Assembly: GCA_009193035.1 (NCBI GenBank) | Contig: SWDT01000084.1 | Span: 154,293-218,292 of the forward strand | DNA from: Halicephalobus mephisto | Taxonomy: Eukaryota; Nematoda; Chromadorea; Rhabditida; Panagrolaimidae | Reading direction: 5' to 3' | Length of the DNA: 64,000 nt | Position numbers and translations under genes: made by a program | Part shown: positions 24,460 to 35,459 of the stretch, piece after piece | Layout: each line of letters begins with the position of its first letter | How positions within the stretch are numbered: the first letter of the stretch is position 1 | Notes under the pieces: generated by a model | What the model saw: only the letters and a program-made list of their open reading frames with translations | Told to the model about the DNA's origin: nothing | Databases searched by the model: none

Positions 24460-26990
24460 AAAAATATTTTTAAATTTCTCTCGACACGAATTTTTGGAAC
24501 TTTCCAGTCAAGACCAAAAAATATAAGGTTTTATTTTTATATGGTTTCAGATTTATTTTTTTAATTTTAATCCGATATACATTTCTAAAAATTTCGAAAA
24601 CTTTCCAATTAAGACCGAAAATTACAGAATTTTATTTTTATATAGTTTAGAATTTATTTTTTAAATTTTTTTAAATTTTCAAAATTGTTTCGACACGAAT
24701 TTTGAAAACTTTCCAATTAAGATCGAAAATTACAGAATTTTATTTTTATATAGTTTAGAATTTATTTTTTTAAATTTCTCTCGACACGAATTTCTGAAAC
24801 TTTCCAGTCAAGACCGAAAATTACAGAATTTTATTTTTATATAATTTAGGATTTATTTTTTAAATTTTAATCCGATATAAATTTTTTTTTAATTTTAAAT
24901 TTCTCTCGACACGACTTTCTGAAACTTTCCAATTAAGACCGAAAATTACAGAATTTTATTTTTATACGGTTTCTAAGGTTTCAAATTATAGTATTAAGAA
25001 CCAAAAATATGTATTCCAAAAATCCTGAAAATTGTTTCAAGAAGAATTTTTGGAATTTTTCAAACAAGAACTAAAAATAGAAATCTGTGTTTATCCCTTT
25101 CAATAACATCTTAAATTATAGTATTAAAAACAAAAATATTTCTCGCAATATTTTAAAAAATATTTTGACGTGAATTGTCAAACCTTTCCAGCTAAGACCA
25201 AAAAGTTGTAAAATTTGAAATTTACAAAATCCCTAACTACGGTATTTAAAAAAATCGAAAATATTTATAATTAAATTTTAAAAAATAATTTGAATAATTT
25301 TCAAATTTTTTAATCAAGATTTAAAAGTTGTAAAATTTCAAGTTTAGAAAGTTTCTAACTACGGTATTTAAAAAAACCGAAAATGTTTATAATTAAATTT
25401 TAAAAAATTATTTTTGAAATTTTACAACTTTTTGGTCTTAACTGGAAAATTTGAAAATTATTTAAGTTTAAAAAGTTTCTAACTACGGTATTTAAGAAAA
25501 CCGAAAATGTTTATAATTAAATTTTAAAAAATTTTTTTTAAATAATTTTCAAATTTTCCAGTTAAGACCAAAAAGTTGTAAAACTTAGTATTTAAGTAGT
25601 TTTGGAAGATTCTAAATTACGATATCATAAAAAAAATATTTTTCAAACAATTTTTCAGAAATTGTCTCAGCGCGAAATTTCGAAATTTCTTGATTAAAAC
25701 CGAAAAGTACAAAAAGTAATGTTTACTTAGTTTTTTAAAATTTTGAAAATATTTAGTAAATTATAGTTTTATAAAAACCAAAAACACCGGTCATAAGATT
25801 CCAAAAAATGTCTCAAAACGAACTTCTAGAACTTTTCAGTTAAAGTCGAAAATTGAAAAATAAGTGTTTACGTTTTTTGCGAAATTTCGAAAGCACCCGG
25901 TAAATCAGGGTACTATGAAAATCAAAAATGTTTGCAAAAAAAACTCCAAAAATAATTTTTATAACTTTCCAGTTAAGACCGGAAATTAAAAATTTAGATT
26001 TTTATGGATCCGGAAAATTCTAAAAATGTTTAATAAATAATATTATAGAAATTTCGAAATAATTAATTTTAAAAAACTTCAAAAATAATTTTTACAACTT
26101 TCCAGTTAAGACCGAAAAGTAAAAATTTAGATTTTTATGAATCTGGAAAATTCCAAAAATGTGAAAAAAATAACATTATAGAAATTCTGAAAGTAATTAA
26201 TTTTAAAAAACTTAAAAAATAATTTTTAAAACTTTCCAGTTAAGACCGAAAAGCAAAAATTTGGACTTTTATGGATCTGGAAAATCCCAAAAATGTGAAA
26301 AAATAACATTATAGAAATTTTGAAATAATTAATTTTAAAAAACTCCAAAAATAATTTCTGAAATTTTCCAGTTAAGACCAAAAATTAAAAATTTAGATTT
26401 TTATGGATCTGGAAAATCCCAAAAATGTTTAATAAATAACATTATAGAAATTTTGAAAGTAATTAGTCACGAAATTATTTTTAAAATTTCAAAAATAATT
26501 TTTAAAACTTTCCAGTTAAGACCAAAAAGTAAAAAAAATTGAATTTTGACGATTATAGAAACTCCTAAAAAGCACCTAATAAATCATATTATTTTAAATC
26601 AGAAAATTTAATCAAAAAAACTTCTAAAAATTTTCTCAAAACGAATTTCGAAATTTTTTCAATTAAGACCAAAGATAAAAAAATTAAATTTTTATAATTC
26701 TAAAAATTTCCAAAAAATAAATAATATTATAAAAAATCAAAAATAATCATTAAAAATTTTTGGAAGTTTTTCAATTAAGATCAAAGATGAAAAAATTAAA
26801 ATTTTTATAATTCTAAAAAGTTTAAAAGAATATTTTTTTTAATTTCGAAAATTATTTTAAAATAAATTTTTTTAAATTTTCCATTCAGGACCAAAAATAA
26901 AAAAATTTAACTTTTTATAATTCTAAAAAGTTTTAAAAAATACTTTTTTTAATTTTGAAAATTTTTCAATAAAAATAAAAAATAAAAAAA
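24460..26990. repeat. 2.5 kb degenerate array built on CCAGTTAAGACCGAAAA
   Basis: More than 15 units of 90-130 bp carry AACTTTCCAGTTAAGACC, then A/T-rich sequence such as TACAGAATTTTATTTTTATA, often preceded by CTCGACACGAATTTnTGG. The best-preserved copies are at 24470-24960 and 25960-26520. No gene interrupts it. Confidence 0.8.
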
Positions 26991-26999
26991 TCAATATTT

Positions 27000-27300
27000 T
27001 TATAATTCTAAAAATTTTCAAAAATTCTAAATTTTCTAAAATCTGATTTAATTACAGTAATCACAAATTTCATGGAAAATTATTTCGTAATTTAAATTTT
27101 TATTTTTATTTTTATTTTAATTATTTCACGAAATTCGTCTTGTTGAGTGTAATCCCAGGGCCAGGATGAAGAATAAAATAAGTGACCAATGACCAATCAA
27201 GAAGAAAACAACGGAGTCTGGTGTTCAAAGATCAATCGTCTGCGCTGGACCCGAATGATTCAATTTTTTTCAATTTATGCATTTCAAAACATCATGATCC
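27000..27300. other. Short unique stretch, no gene seen
   Basis: 27120-27280 has more balanced composition; neither strand shows an exon with matching splice sites. Confidence 0.35.
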
Positions 27301-27304
27301 AGTA

Positions 27305-27870
27305 ATCTGATCTTTATTTTTATCAAAGTTGATAATCAAAGCTCGAGATCAACGCTGATGATCAAAGTTCCAAGTCAAAGTTCGGCTTCAAAGTTTGAAA
27401 TCAAAGTTCGGCATCAAAGTTCGGCATCAAAGTTTGAAGTCAAAGTTCAGCTTCCAAGTTCGGCATTAAAGTTCAGCTTCCAAGTTAATCATCAAAGTTT
27501 GAAGTCAAAGTTCGGCATCAAAGCTAATCATCAATGTTAGAAGTCAAAGTTCAGCTTCAAAATTAACCATCAAAGTTAAAAGTCAAAGTTCAGCTTCAAA
27601 ATTAACCATCAAAAGTTGAAGTCAAAGTTAATCATCAAAAGTTAAAGTCAAAGTTCGGCATCAAAGCTAATCATCAAAGTTCAGCTTCAAAGTTAATCAT
27701 CAAAGTTTATCGTCAAAGTTCATATTCAGAATTCAAAGTCAAAGTTGATTGTCAAAATTTGTCATCAAAGTTGGCATTCAAAGATGATATTTAAAGTTCA
27801 AGATCAAAGTTGACGGTTAAAGTTCACCATCAAAGTTGATATTCAACGTTCGAGATCAAAATTCGAATTT
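27305..27870 (+). repeat. Minisatellite of TCAAAGTT(C/T)(G/A) units
   Basis: Over 25 units of 14-21 bp (ATCAAAGTTCGGC, CAAAGTTCAGCTTC, AAAGTTAATCATC) in direct orientation. The opposite-strand version fills 43985-44740. Confidence 0.9.
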
Positions 27871-28019
27871 TTCGTGTTAAAAAACATTCATGGGTTTTTC
27901 TTTTTCGAAAATCAGCTTTATTTAAATTGATAAAATTCGGTATATGGATTTTTTAAAATCAAAAATGATCCTTTAGGAGCAAACAATTCAAAATTATTTG
28001 TAAATTTTGATTTTGTGCG

Positions 28020-28205
28020 ACATAAAAGTAAAAGTAAAAGTAAAAGTAAAAGTAAAAGTAAAAGTAACAGTAACAGTAACAGTAAAACTAAAACTAAAAC
28101 TAAAACTAAAACTAAAACTAAAACTAAAACTAAAAGTAACAGTAAAAGTAAAAGTAAAAGTAAAAGTAACAGTAAAACTAAAACTAAAACTAAAACTAAA
28201 AGTTC
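28020..28205 (+). repeat. Hexanucleotide microsatellite with alternating AAAGTA and AAACTA blocks
   Basis: Pure hexamer tract in blocks: AAAGTA, AACAGT, AAACTA, AACAGT, AAAGTA, then AAACTA. Three overlapping open frames on both strands are by-products of the hexamer, which contains no stop in those frames. Confidence 0.95.
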
Positions 28206-28489
28206 AATTTTGATTTCGGACTTCAATCGTCGAATTTTAAAAAACAGAGCTTTGATCTCTTGTCTTCAGAACTCGTTTTGCAGCTGATTCGGTCCCTCGA
28301 GTAACTTTTGAAATCAACCATATTTTTCGAAATTTAACAATCAAAGTCACGTGTGACGTGAGTTGCAATTTTTAAAAGTCATTTTGCAAAAATAAATATA
28401 TTTGAGAATGTAGATTTGTTGATGGAAAAATATTCTAAAATATAAAATCAAATCTCGTCATGAAAGTTTTGAACACTATGCTAACTTTG

Positions 28490-28945
28490 TACATTTACCA
28501 GTGCGAAGAAGTGACGCAAAGAAGAGCGAAGAAAACTTTCGCCGCGAAATTTTTCACTGACCTTAGCGAACTCACTTTTTCACTAATGCGAATAAAGTAA
28601 TTCATGAATTAATCGACAAAAATTAGGATTCTCATTGTAAAATCTGAATGTTATTTTTTTAATTTTTACCAGTGAGAGGAAGTGACGCGAAGAGGGGCGA
28701 AGAAAACTTTCGTCGCGAAATTTTTCACTGACCTTAGCGAACTTACTTTTTTACTAATGCGAATAAAGTAATTCATGAATTAATCGACAAAAATTAGGAT
28801 TCTCATTGTAAAATCTGAATGTTATTTTTTTTATTTTTACCAGTGAGAGGAAGTGACGCAAAGAAGAGCGAAGAAAACTTTCGCCGCGAAATTTCCTACC
28901 GACCTTAGTGAACTTACTTTTTTACTAATGTAAATAAAGCAATCT
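28490..28945. repeat. Tandem array, unit of about 177 bp, nearly three copies
   Basis: Copies share GAAGTGACGCAAAGAAGAGC, AACTTTCGCCGCGAAATTT, ACTAATGCGAATAAAGTAAT and TTAATCGACAAAAATTAGGA and are very similar to each other, suggesting recent expansion. Confidence 0.9.
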
Positions 28946-29430
28946 ATAAAGAAACCAACAAATAATCAAACCTGTTGCCACCAAGGTCCCTGAATACCGT
29001 AATAAACTCACTTCTACTAGTGTGAGTGAACTACTTACAATTAAGAAATAACTGAAGTCGATTCTCGCCACGAAAGTCCCAGAATACCGTATTGACTTTA
29101 TACATTTGCCTATGCCAGTGCAGTTGAACTTCTGGAAGTGACCCAACTACTGTAACAAAAACTAAAAAGTTGATATATGGATTTCCCAATGATATTGAAT
29201 AATTTTTAAATTTAGTTTGAGTTCAATTTTTTGTAAAATAAATTTCTGTAAAATTCGAAATCGAGAAATTACTAAACGAAAAAAACGAAAAATAAAGACT
29301 TTAAAAAAATGATGATCGATTTTTTGATGAATAATGAACAAAAAAATCGATTTTTTGGAGAAAATTGTCTGTGCCAAAGTTTGTAAAATAGTCGACATCA
29401 AAATCAAAGTCGAATTTTTTAACAATAATT
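28946..29430. other. Mostly unique DNA, no gene seen
   Basis: Repeated CACGAAAGTCCC(T)GAATACCGT blocks occur near 28985 and 29080. No exon-like structure. Confidence 0.4.
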
Positions 29431-29439
29431 AGGTAAGCC

Positions 29440-29770
29440 AGCTTGCTCGACTGTTGCGCGCAATCTGCAGATTTTTATTTTTATTTTGAAATTTTTATAA
29501 ATCCCAATATAGAAATCGGTCGATTTGCTACATTATTGCGCGCAATCTGCAGATTTGATTTTGAAGTTTTTACAAATTTAGATATAAAAATATCTATCAA
29601 TCTGCCCGAATGTTGCGCGCAATCTGCAGATTTTAAACTTAATTTTGATGTAGACTTACTTGCTTAAAAGTTGCGTGCAATCTGCAGATTTGATTTCGGA
29701 ATTTTTACAAATGTAGATATAAAAATATCTATCCATCTGCCCAAATGTTGCGTGCAATCTGCAGATTTGA
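29440..29770 (+). repeat. Array of TTGCGCGCAATCTGCAG elements upstream of the Shisa-like gene
   Basis: Five copies, cores at 29454, 29536, 29613, 29671 and 29748, with spacings of 58-82 bp. The core TTGCGCGCAA is a perfect palindrome (TTGCGTGCAA in the last two copies) and is followed by TCTGCAGATTT. The last copy ends about 45 bp before the ATG at 29807. The same family sits upstream of the TMC gene. A regulatory role is possible but unproven. Confidence 0.85.
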
Positions 29771-29806
29771 TTTCGAAATTTTTACAGACTTCGGTACTAC
29801 CTGAGA

Positions 29807-30169
29807 ATGAACGACTACATCGAGGACCGACTCTCGGGGAGACTCGTCTACTGGTGTCCCGGGGGTCAGGGCCACAGGGCTTTCTGTCCGGGACCCATCG
29901 ATCCGGACGACCACACCTATTGCTGCAGCTTCTACTACCTCGGGGTCGACATCCCCACGTGCTGCCGGTTCCCCTTCCCCATGGGGGTCATGGTCTCTCT
30001 TTTTTTTTCCTCCATCGTTTTTATTTCAAGTAATTTTTAAAATTATTTAAATTAAAACTAAAAACTTTTTACAGTAATCATATTTCTGTCCTGTTGGTGC
30101 TGTTACTGTTGTCCTCTGGCAAGAAGACTCAGGAGGAATCTGGAGCGGAGAACGGTGGTCCAAAGTTGA
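29807..30169 (+). CDS. Small cysteine-rich single-pass membrane protein, Shisa-like
   Basis: Two exons, 29807-30029 and 30075-30169, joined in phase 1 by a 45 bp GTAATT...TTACAG intron, give 105 residues. An N-terminal domain has Cys at 17, 27, 39, 40, 52 and 53 (YWCPGG, FCPGP, YCC, TCCRFP). A membrane segment follows at about 59-80, then a CWCCYCC juxtamembrane cluster (81-87) that could be palmitoylated, and a basic tail (ARRLRRNLERR). This CC-rich ectodomain plus one helix resembles Shisa-family proteins, which modulate receptors. That is a fold-level guess and not an identification. No signal peptide follows the chosen ATG. An acceptor (TTTTTACAG, ending 29787) 19 bases upstream could be a trans-splice site, or could join an unseen exon carrying a signal peptide, since the frame stays open up to it. 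Exon 1 is far richer in G+C than its surroundings. Confidence 0.75.
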
Positions 30170-30184
30170 AGCCATGACGACAAG

Positions 30185-31195
30185 GCAACTGCTCCTTAGC
30201 GATAGATGATTCCACGAGATACTTCTTCAAAAATCACTATTTCTATAACGATAGATAGTCTTCAATGATGGTTCTTCCTTCATGATATTTTCTTTCTTAC
30301 AGTATTTCCTCTTCAAAAATTACTATTTCTTTGACGATAGATGATCTTCAACGATGGTTCCTCCTTCATGATATTTTCTTTCTTACATTACTTCCTCCCT
30401 AGAAATTACTACTCCTCTGAGATACTTCTTCAAAAAATCATTATTTCTATAACGATAGATAGTCTTCAAAGATGTGTCCTCCTCCACGATATTTTCTTTC
30501 TTACGGTACTTTCTCTCCGAAGATCACTATTTCTCTAACAATAGATAGTCTTCAACTATGGTTTCTCTTCCACGATATTTTCTTTCTTACAGTATTTCCT
30601 CTTCAAAAATTACTATTTCTTTGACGATAGATGATCTTCAATGATGGTTCTTCCTCCACGATATGTTCTTTCTTACGGTACTTTCTCTCCGAAGATCACT
30701 ATTTCTCTAACAATAGATAGTCTTCAACTATGGTTTCTCTTCCACGATATTTTCTTTCTTACAGTATTTCCTCTTCAAAAATCATCATTTCTCCAATGAT
30801 AGATGATTTTCAACGATGGTTCCTCCTTCATGATATTTTCTTTCTTACATTACTTCCTCCCTAGAAATTACTACTCCCCAAGATACTTCTTCAAAAAATC
30901 ATTATTTCTCTAATGATAGATGATCTTCAACGATGTATCCTTATCCACGATATATTCTTCCTTACAGTATTTTCTCTCCAAAAATCACCACTTTTCCGAT
31001 GACAGATAATTTTCAACGATGTATCCTTATCCACGGTATTTTCTTCCTTACAGTACTTCCTCCCCTGCAATATTTTTTGTCCAAAAATCACTGCTCATCT
31101 GTGACGAATAATTTCTTCAATGATGGTTGTTCTCCTGAAATATTTTCTTCCTTCCGAAAAATCGTTGTCCCCAGTAATGCTCGTTCCCTTGGAGT
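30185..31195 (+). repeat. 1 kb tandem array, unit of about 60-125 bp
   Basis: Units alternate AACGATAGATAGTCTTCAA, CACGATATTTTCTTTCTTAC and AGTATTTCCTCTTCAAAAAT, with a higher-order period of about 180 bp at 30250-30800. Open frames at 30341-31235 are repeat translation. Confidence 0.85.
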
Positions 31196-31449
31196 ATTTC
31201 TTCCCCAAATGTATCTACTTGTACTGTGGTACTAGCCGGGCTCTTGAGAAAGTTCACTTATTGAATTTTTTCATTTCGGGAGATATATCAAAACTTCCAA
31301 AGAAAACAATAACAATGAAATTCGACTGCAAGAGATCCCAAAAAAAGCACGCACTCCTACCGTATCCTTCAGGGGTTTTGTGTGATAGAAATCAGCTCTC
31401 TAGCAACATTTTCTCCTTCTATTTCATAAGATTAATTTTTTTGTTTTTA
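31196..31449. other. Unique stretch, no gene seen
   Basis: The plus frame at 31120-31458 leaves the array and stays open, but has no start context, splice partner or recognisable motif. Confidence 0.35.
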
Positions 31450-31451
31450 TA

Positions 31452-31783
31452 CAGTTGAATCTCGATATAAAGCACCCTCAAGAAACCGGACAAATCGTAC
31501 CTTATATCGTGGGGTGTCTTTTATCGACGGTCGAATATGACTAAACTTCCTTAAAATCATATCTTATAGCATGAGGTGTCTTTTATCGACGGTCGAATAT
31601 GACTAAACTTCCTTAAAACCGTGTCTTATAGCATGGGGTGCCTATTATCGACGGTCGAATATGAGTAAACTTCCTTAAAATCGTATCTTATAGCATCGGG
31701 TGCCTATTATCAAGGGTGCGTAATAGCAAGGCGCACTGAAACCGTGCCTTATAGCCTGGGTGCGTTATATCAAGATTCCACTG
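31452..31783. mobile_element. MITE with TA target duplication and internal tandem repeat
   Basis: Inverted ends CAGTTGAATCTCGATATAAA and the complement of TATATCAAGATTCCACTG lie between TA dinucleotides (31450-31451 and 31784-31785), as in Tc1/mariner-type MITEs. Inside, a unit of about 61 bp (TTATCGACGGTCGAATATGA, CTAAACTTCCTTAAAA) is repeated three to four times. No transposase is encoded. Confidence 0.8.
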
Positions 31784-31839
31784 TATTACTTTTTTGGTAG
31801 TTGGATTAACTTAATATCTCAATTAAATAAAAAAATTAT

Positions 31840-32705
31840 TTTAAAAAAATCTTAAAACCAGCGTGAGTCGAAAAGAAGAGGGGGTAAATGTTTCTAAGGA
31901 GAAACTACAATCAGGAGTAAATATCTTTGAAGAGTAACTACTTTTAGGGATAAATGTTTCTGGAAAGTAACTACCTTTGGGGAAAAATATCCTTGGAAAG
32001 TAACTACTTCTGGGGGTAGATTTTTCTGGGAAGTAACTACCATTGAAGATAAATGTCTTTAAGGAGTAACTACTATTGGAGGTAGATTTTTTTTGTAAAG
32101 TAACTACCATTGGAGGTAGATGCCTCTAGGGAGTAACTACCCTTGAGAAGTAACTATTTTTGGGGGTAGATTTTTCTAAGAAGTAACTACCATTGGAGAT
32201 AAATGTCTTTAAGAAGTAACTACCCTTAAGAAGTAACTACTATTGGAGGTAGATTTTTTTTGTAAAGTAACTACTATTGGAGGTAGATTTTTCTGGGAAG
32301 TAACTACCATTGAAGATAAATGTCTTTAAGGAGCAACTACTATTGGAGGTAGATTTTTTTTGTAAAGTAACTACCATTGGAAGTAGATGCCTCTAGGGAG
32401 TAACTACCCTTGAGAAGTAACTATTTTTGGGGGTAGATTTTTCTAAGAAGAAATTACCATTGGAGATAAATGTCTTTAAGAAGTAAATATCCTTGAGAAG
32501 TAACTACTATTGGAGGTAGATGCCTCTAGGGAGTAACTACCCTTGAGAAGTAACTATTTTTGGAGGTAGATTTTTCTAAGAAGTAACTACTATTAGAGAT
32601 AAACGCCTCTAAGGAGTAAATCTCCTTGAGAAGTAACTACTACTGGGGACAAGTGTCTTTTGGGAGGCACTTACCGTTGAGGATAAATGTTTCTGGGAGC
32701 AACTG
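31840..32705 (+). repeat. Minisatellite, unit of about 45 bp (GAAGTAACTACCATTGGAGG)
   Basis: About 20 units (AAGTAACTACC(A/T)TTGGAGGTAGATTTTTCT) with a higher-order repeat of about 300 bp, in which 32055-32200 and 32335-32480 carry the same unit order. The minus-strand frame at 31841-32110 is repeat translation. Confidence 0.9.
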
Positions 32706-33177
32706 CCGTAAAACTCAATATTTTTTGCAAAATTTGACTTTATTTCCTGTCGAATAAAAATAAAATTCATTCAACCAGAAACAAAAGTGAATTTTGAAAT
32801 TTTTACTTTTCTAGAAACTTCTTAAAATAATTTTCTTCCGGAAAATTTTCTGGATTAAATTATTTCTAAAATTTTAAAAATATTGTAAAAATTTTTGAAA
32901 TTTTGTAACTTTTAGAAAATTTTTGAAATTTTTGTAATTTTTAGAAAATTTTTGAAATTTTTGGTCTTGATTGGAAAATTTCGAAAATTCGCTTTGAGAC
33001 CATTTTTTCGGACTTCTGAAATTAGTATTTCTGATTTTTGTTACTACAATTTTGAACCTTGAAAATTATTTAAAAAACAAAATTCAGTTTTTTGGTCCCG
33101 ATTGGAAAATTTCGGAATTTCGTGTTGGGACCATTTTTTGGATTTTTTTTGTGAATTTTTGTTTTTTATTTTTAGAA
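32706..33177. other. A/T-rich upstream region of the NDPK-like gene
   Basis: Short TTTTTGAAATTTTTGTAACT repeats occur at 32880-32960, and TTGGTC(T/C)nGATTGGAAAATTTC occurs twice. A TTTTTAG acceptor two bases before the ATG at 33178 suggests trans-splicing. Confidence 0.45.
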
Positions 33178-35314
33178 ATGTTCAGAACGAGATTCTCAAC
33201 CCCGAAGGCCCACGAATGCGAAGAATGCCTCTCTACAGTAGTCTGCGTCGTCGGACCTTCTTACAAGAGGGTCGAGGACCTCATCGACGACTTCATCTCC
33301 TTGAGAGTCGGAATCATCAAGGTCCGAATCATTTCAAAAAAATTATTTTTAAATAAAAAAAAAAATTTAAATTTAAAAATTTAAAAATTAATTTTAAATT
33401 TAAAAAATTTAAATTTAAAAATTTAAAAATTAATTTTAAATAAAAAAAAATTTAAATTTAAAAATATTTTAAAAATTATTTTTAAATAAAAAAATTAATT
33501 TTAAATTTAAAAATTTTTAAATAAAATAATGAATTTAAAATTATTTTTCAGATAACAAAAAAAAAATTAACAGATTCAGAAGTGTATGAATGGCTTCTGG
33601 ATGAAGCGGATTCTGAATTTGGAGCACAATTCACGAATGGTGAATCCAATTTTTTTTTGTTAAAAAGAAAAAATGTCGTCGAAATCGTCCAAAGAATAAT
33701 CCAACAACACAACGAGATCTCGATCAGGAAATCCGGCAAGAAAGCTCTCTACTCCAGTTCTGACGTCATCGAAGCCATCAGGGACGCCAGAATCTTCTTC
33801 AATCAAGGTACAATTCATAAAATAAAAAAATTCAAATTAAATTTTTATAAAATTTAAGAATTTTTAAAAATTCAAATTAAATTTTTATAAAATTTTAGGA
33901 TTTTTAAAAATTAAAAATAAAATTTTTATAAAATTTTAGAATTTCAAAAAATTAAAAATTAAATTTTTATATAATTTATGAATTTTTAAAAATTAAAAAT
34001 TAAATTTTTATAAAATTTTAGGATTTTTAAAAATTTAAATTTTCTTTAAATTTCCAAATTTCCAATTTTTAAAGAATTTTTATAAAATTTGAAGTTTTTT
34101 AATTTTCTTTAAAAATCCTAAAAAATTAAAAATAAACTTTTTTTGAAATTTTAAAAATTTGAAAATATTAAAAAATTAAATTTTAAAAAATCAAAAATTA
34201 AATTTTTTTCGAAATTTTAAAAATTTGAAAATTTGACAAAAATTAAATCTTAAAAAAATATAAAAAATAAACTTTTTTCGAAATTTGACAAAAATTAAAT
34301 TTTAAAAAATCAAAAACAAACTTTTTTTTGAAATTTTAAAAATTTGAAAATTTGACAAAAATTAAATCTTAAAAAAATATGAAAAATTATTATTTTAAAT
34401 TTTTGTATTATCATTTCCCTAATTTCGATTTTTACTGAAAAAGCTTCAAAAGTCACACAAACAAGTTGTGGGCAGAAAATCGCTGATTGGCTGGAATGTT
34501 GGTCTTCATTCAGCAGTCAATCAACGGACGAAAAAAAATTTTTTAAGAGGTTTAAAGATTCACCAATAAAGAATTTAAATGATTATTTTGAAAAAATTTT
34601 AAATTTATTTTTGAAAAATTAAAAAATTAATTTTTGAAAAATTTAGAAATTAATTTTCAAAAGATTTAGATATTTATAAAAAATTAAAAATAAATCTTCA
34701 AAAAAATTCGATTTTTTTAAAAATATTTATTCCAATTTTTTTCAAAAATAAATGTTTGGGAAATTTAGAAATTCATTTTGGAGATATTTATTTTCAAAGT
34801 CTTCAGAAATCTAGGAATTCGGGTTCTCCAGACGTCACCGAAGTGATGAATGTATCTTCTACATTCGTAGTCTGTAGGGAAGATAAAGATTCACAATTAT
34901 GTTTATTATGAAAATATGCAAAATCTGAATTTTGGGAAAATGTGACTTAATGCCAAATTTAAATTTTCGAAGAAATGTGACTTAATAACAAATCTGAATC
35001 TTTGGCGAAATGTGACTTAATGCCAAATCTGAATCTTTGGCAAAATGTGACTTAATGTCAAATTTAAATTTTTGGCGAAATGTGACTTAATGCCAAATCT
35101 TAATCTTTGGCAAAATGTGACTTAATGCCAAATTTAAATTTTTGAAGAAATTTGAATAATTGAATTTTCAGAAGTGAATGAATCAGACCTGATCCTGGAG
35201 GCCTCGAGGGCCTACGTGCAGTCCCACCTGACAGAAGCCCTGGCTTGCGAACTTGCAGAACACCAGATTTTAGAAAAAAGAAAAAGAGACAGTTTCGATG
35301 GGATCCAATTTTAG
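33178..35314 (+). CDS. Divergent nucleoside-diphosphate-kinase-fold protein, probably catalytically dead
   Basis: Exons 33178-33321, 33552-33807 and 35172-35314 join in phases 0 and 1 to give 180 residues. The first donor (GTCCGA) is weak. The start lies next to a TTTTTAG acceptor. The order of elements follows an NDPK domain: beta strand STVVCVVGPS (19-28, where active enzymes have IKPD), helix RVEDLIDDFISL (31-42), strand VGIIKITKKKLT (44-55), helix, strand NFFLLKR (81-87), helix VVEIVQRII (90-98), then KKALYSSSDVIEAIRDARIFF (111-131). The last block aligns with the NxxHGSDSVExAxxEIxxFF active-site region, and Tyr115 falls at the catalytic His. Loss of the IKPD Lys and the His argues against kinase activity. 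NME5/NME9-type non-enzymatic relatives are a possible comparison. The 1.36 kb second intron is A/T-run DNA, a GC-richer patch (34448-34540) and an array. Confidence 0.65.
34905..35160 (+). repeat. Tandem array inside the NDPK-like gene's second intron
   Basis: Seven units of about 36 bp (AAATGTGACTTAATGCCAAA, TCTGAATCTTTGGCG), related to the array at 10855-11135. Confidence 0.85.
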
Positions 35315-35459
35315 TTCACAATACTGTAGTTTTAATGACGAACAAAAGTGATTGACATAAAAGAGAAAACTAAAATAATTTGACTTATCGAAGCATCAAA
35401 TGTCGCCGAAAATCTAACAAGAAAACGGATTAATGAGTTCGGCCTTTTAAAATGAATCA

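Noticed and set aside
27918..28287. Three overlapping frames of Leu/Val, Lys/Val and Lys/Ser repeats
   Set aside because: They are the hexanucleotide microsatellite read in different frames.
28490..28945. CRISPR-like array
   Set aside because: Units are contiguous tandem repeats without unique spacers, and the host is eukaryotic; the same applies to the other arrays.
34448..34540. Possible extra exon in the second intron of the NDPK-like gene
   Set aside because: Flanking exons join in frame without it; its frames use weak splice sites and end in stops or the wrong phase. Open in two frames, so coding evidence is weak.
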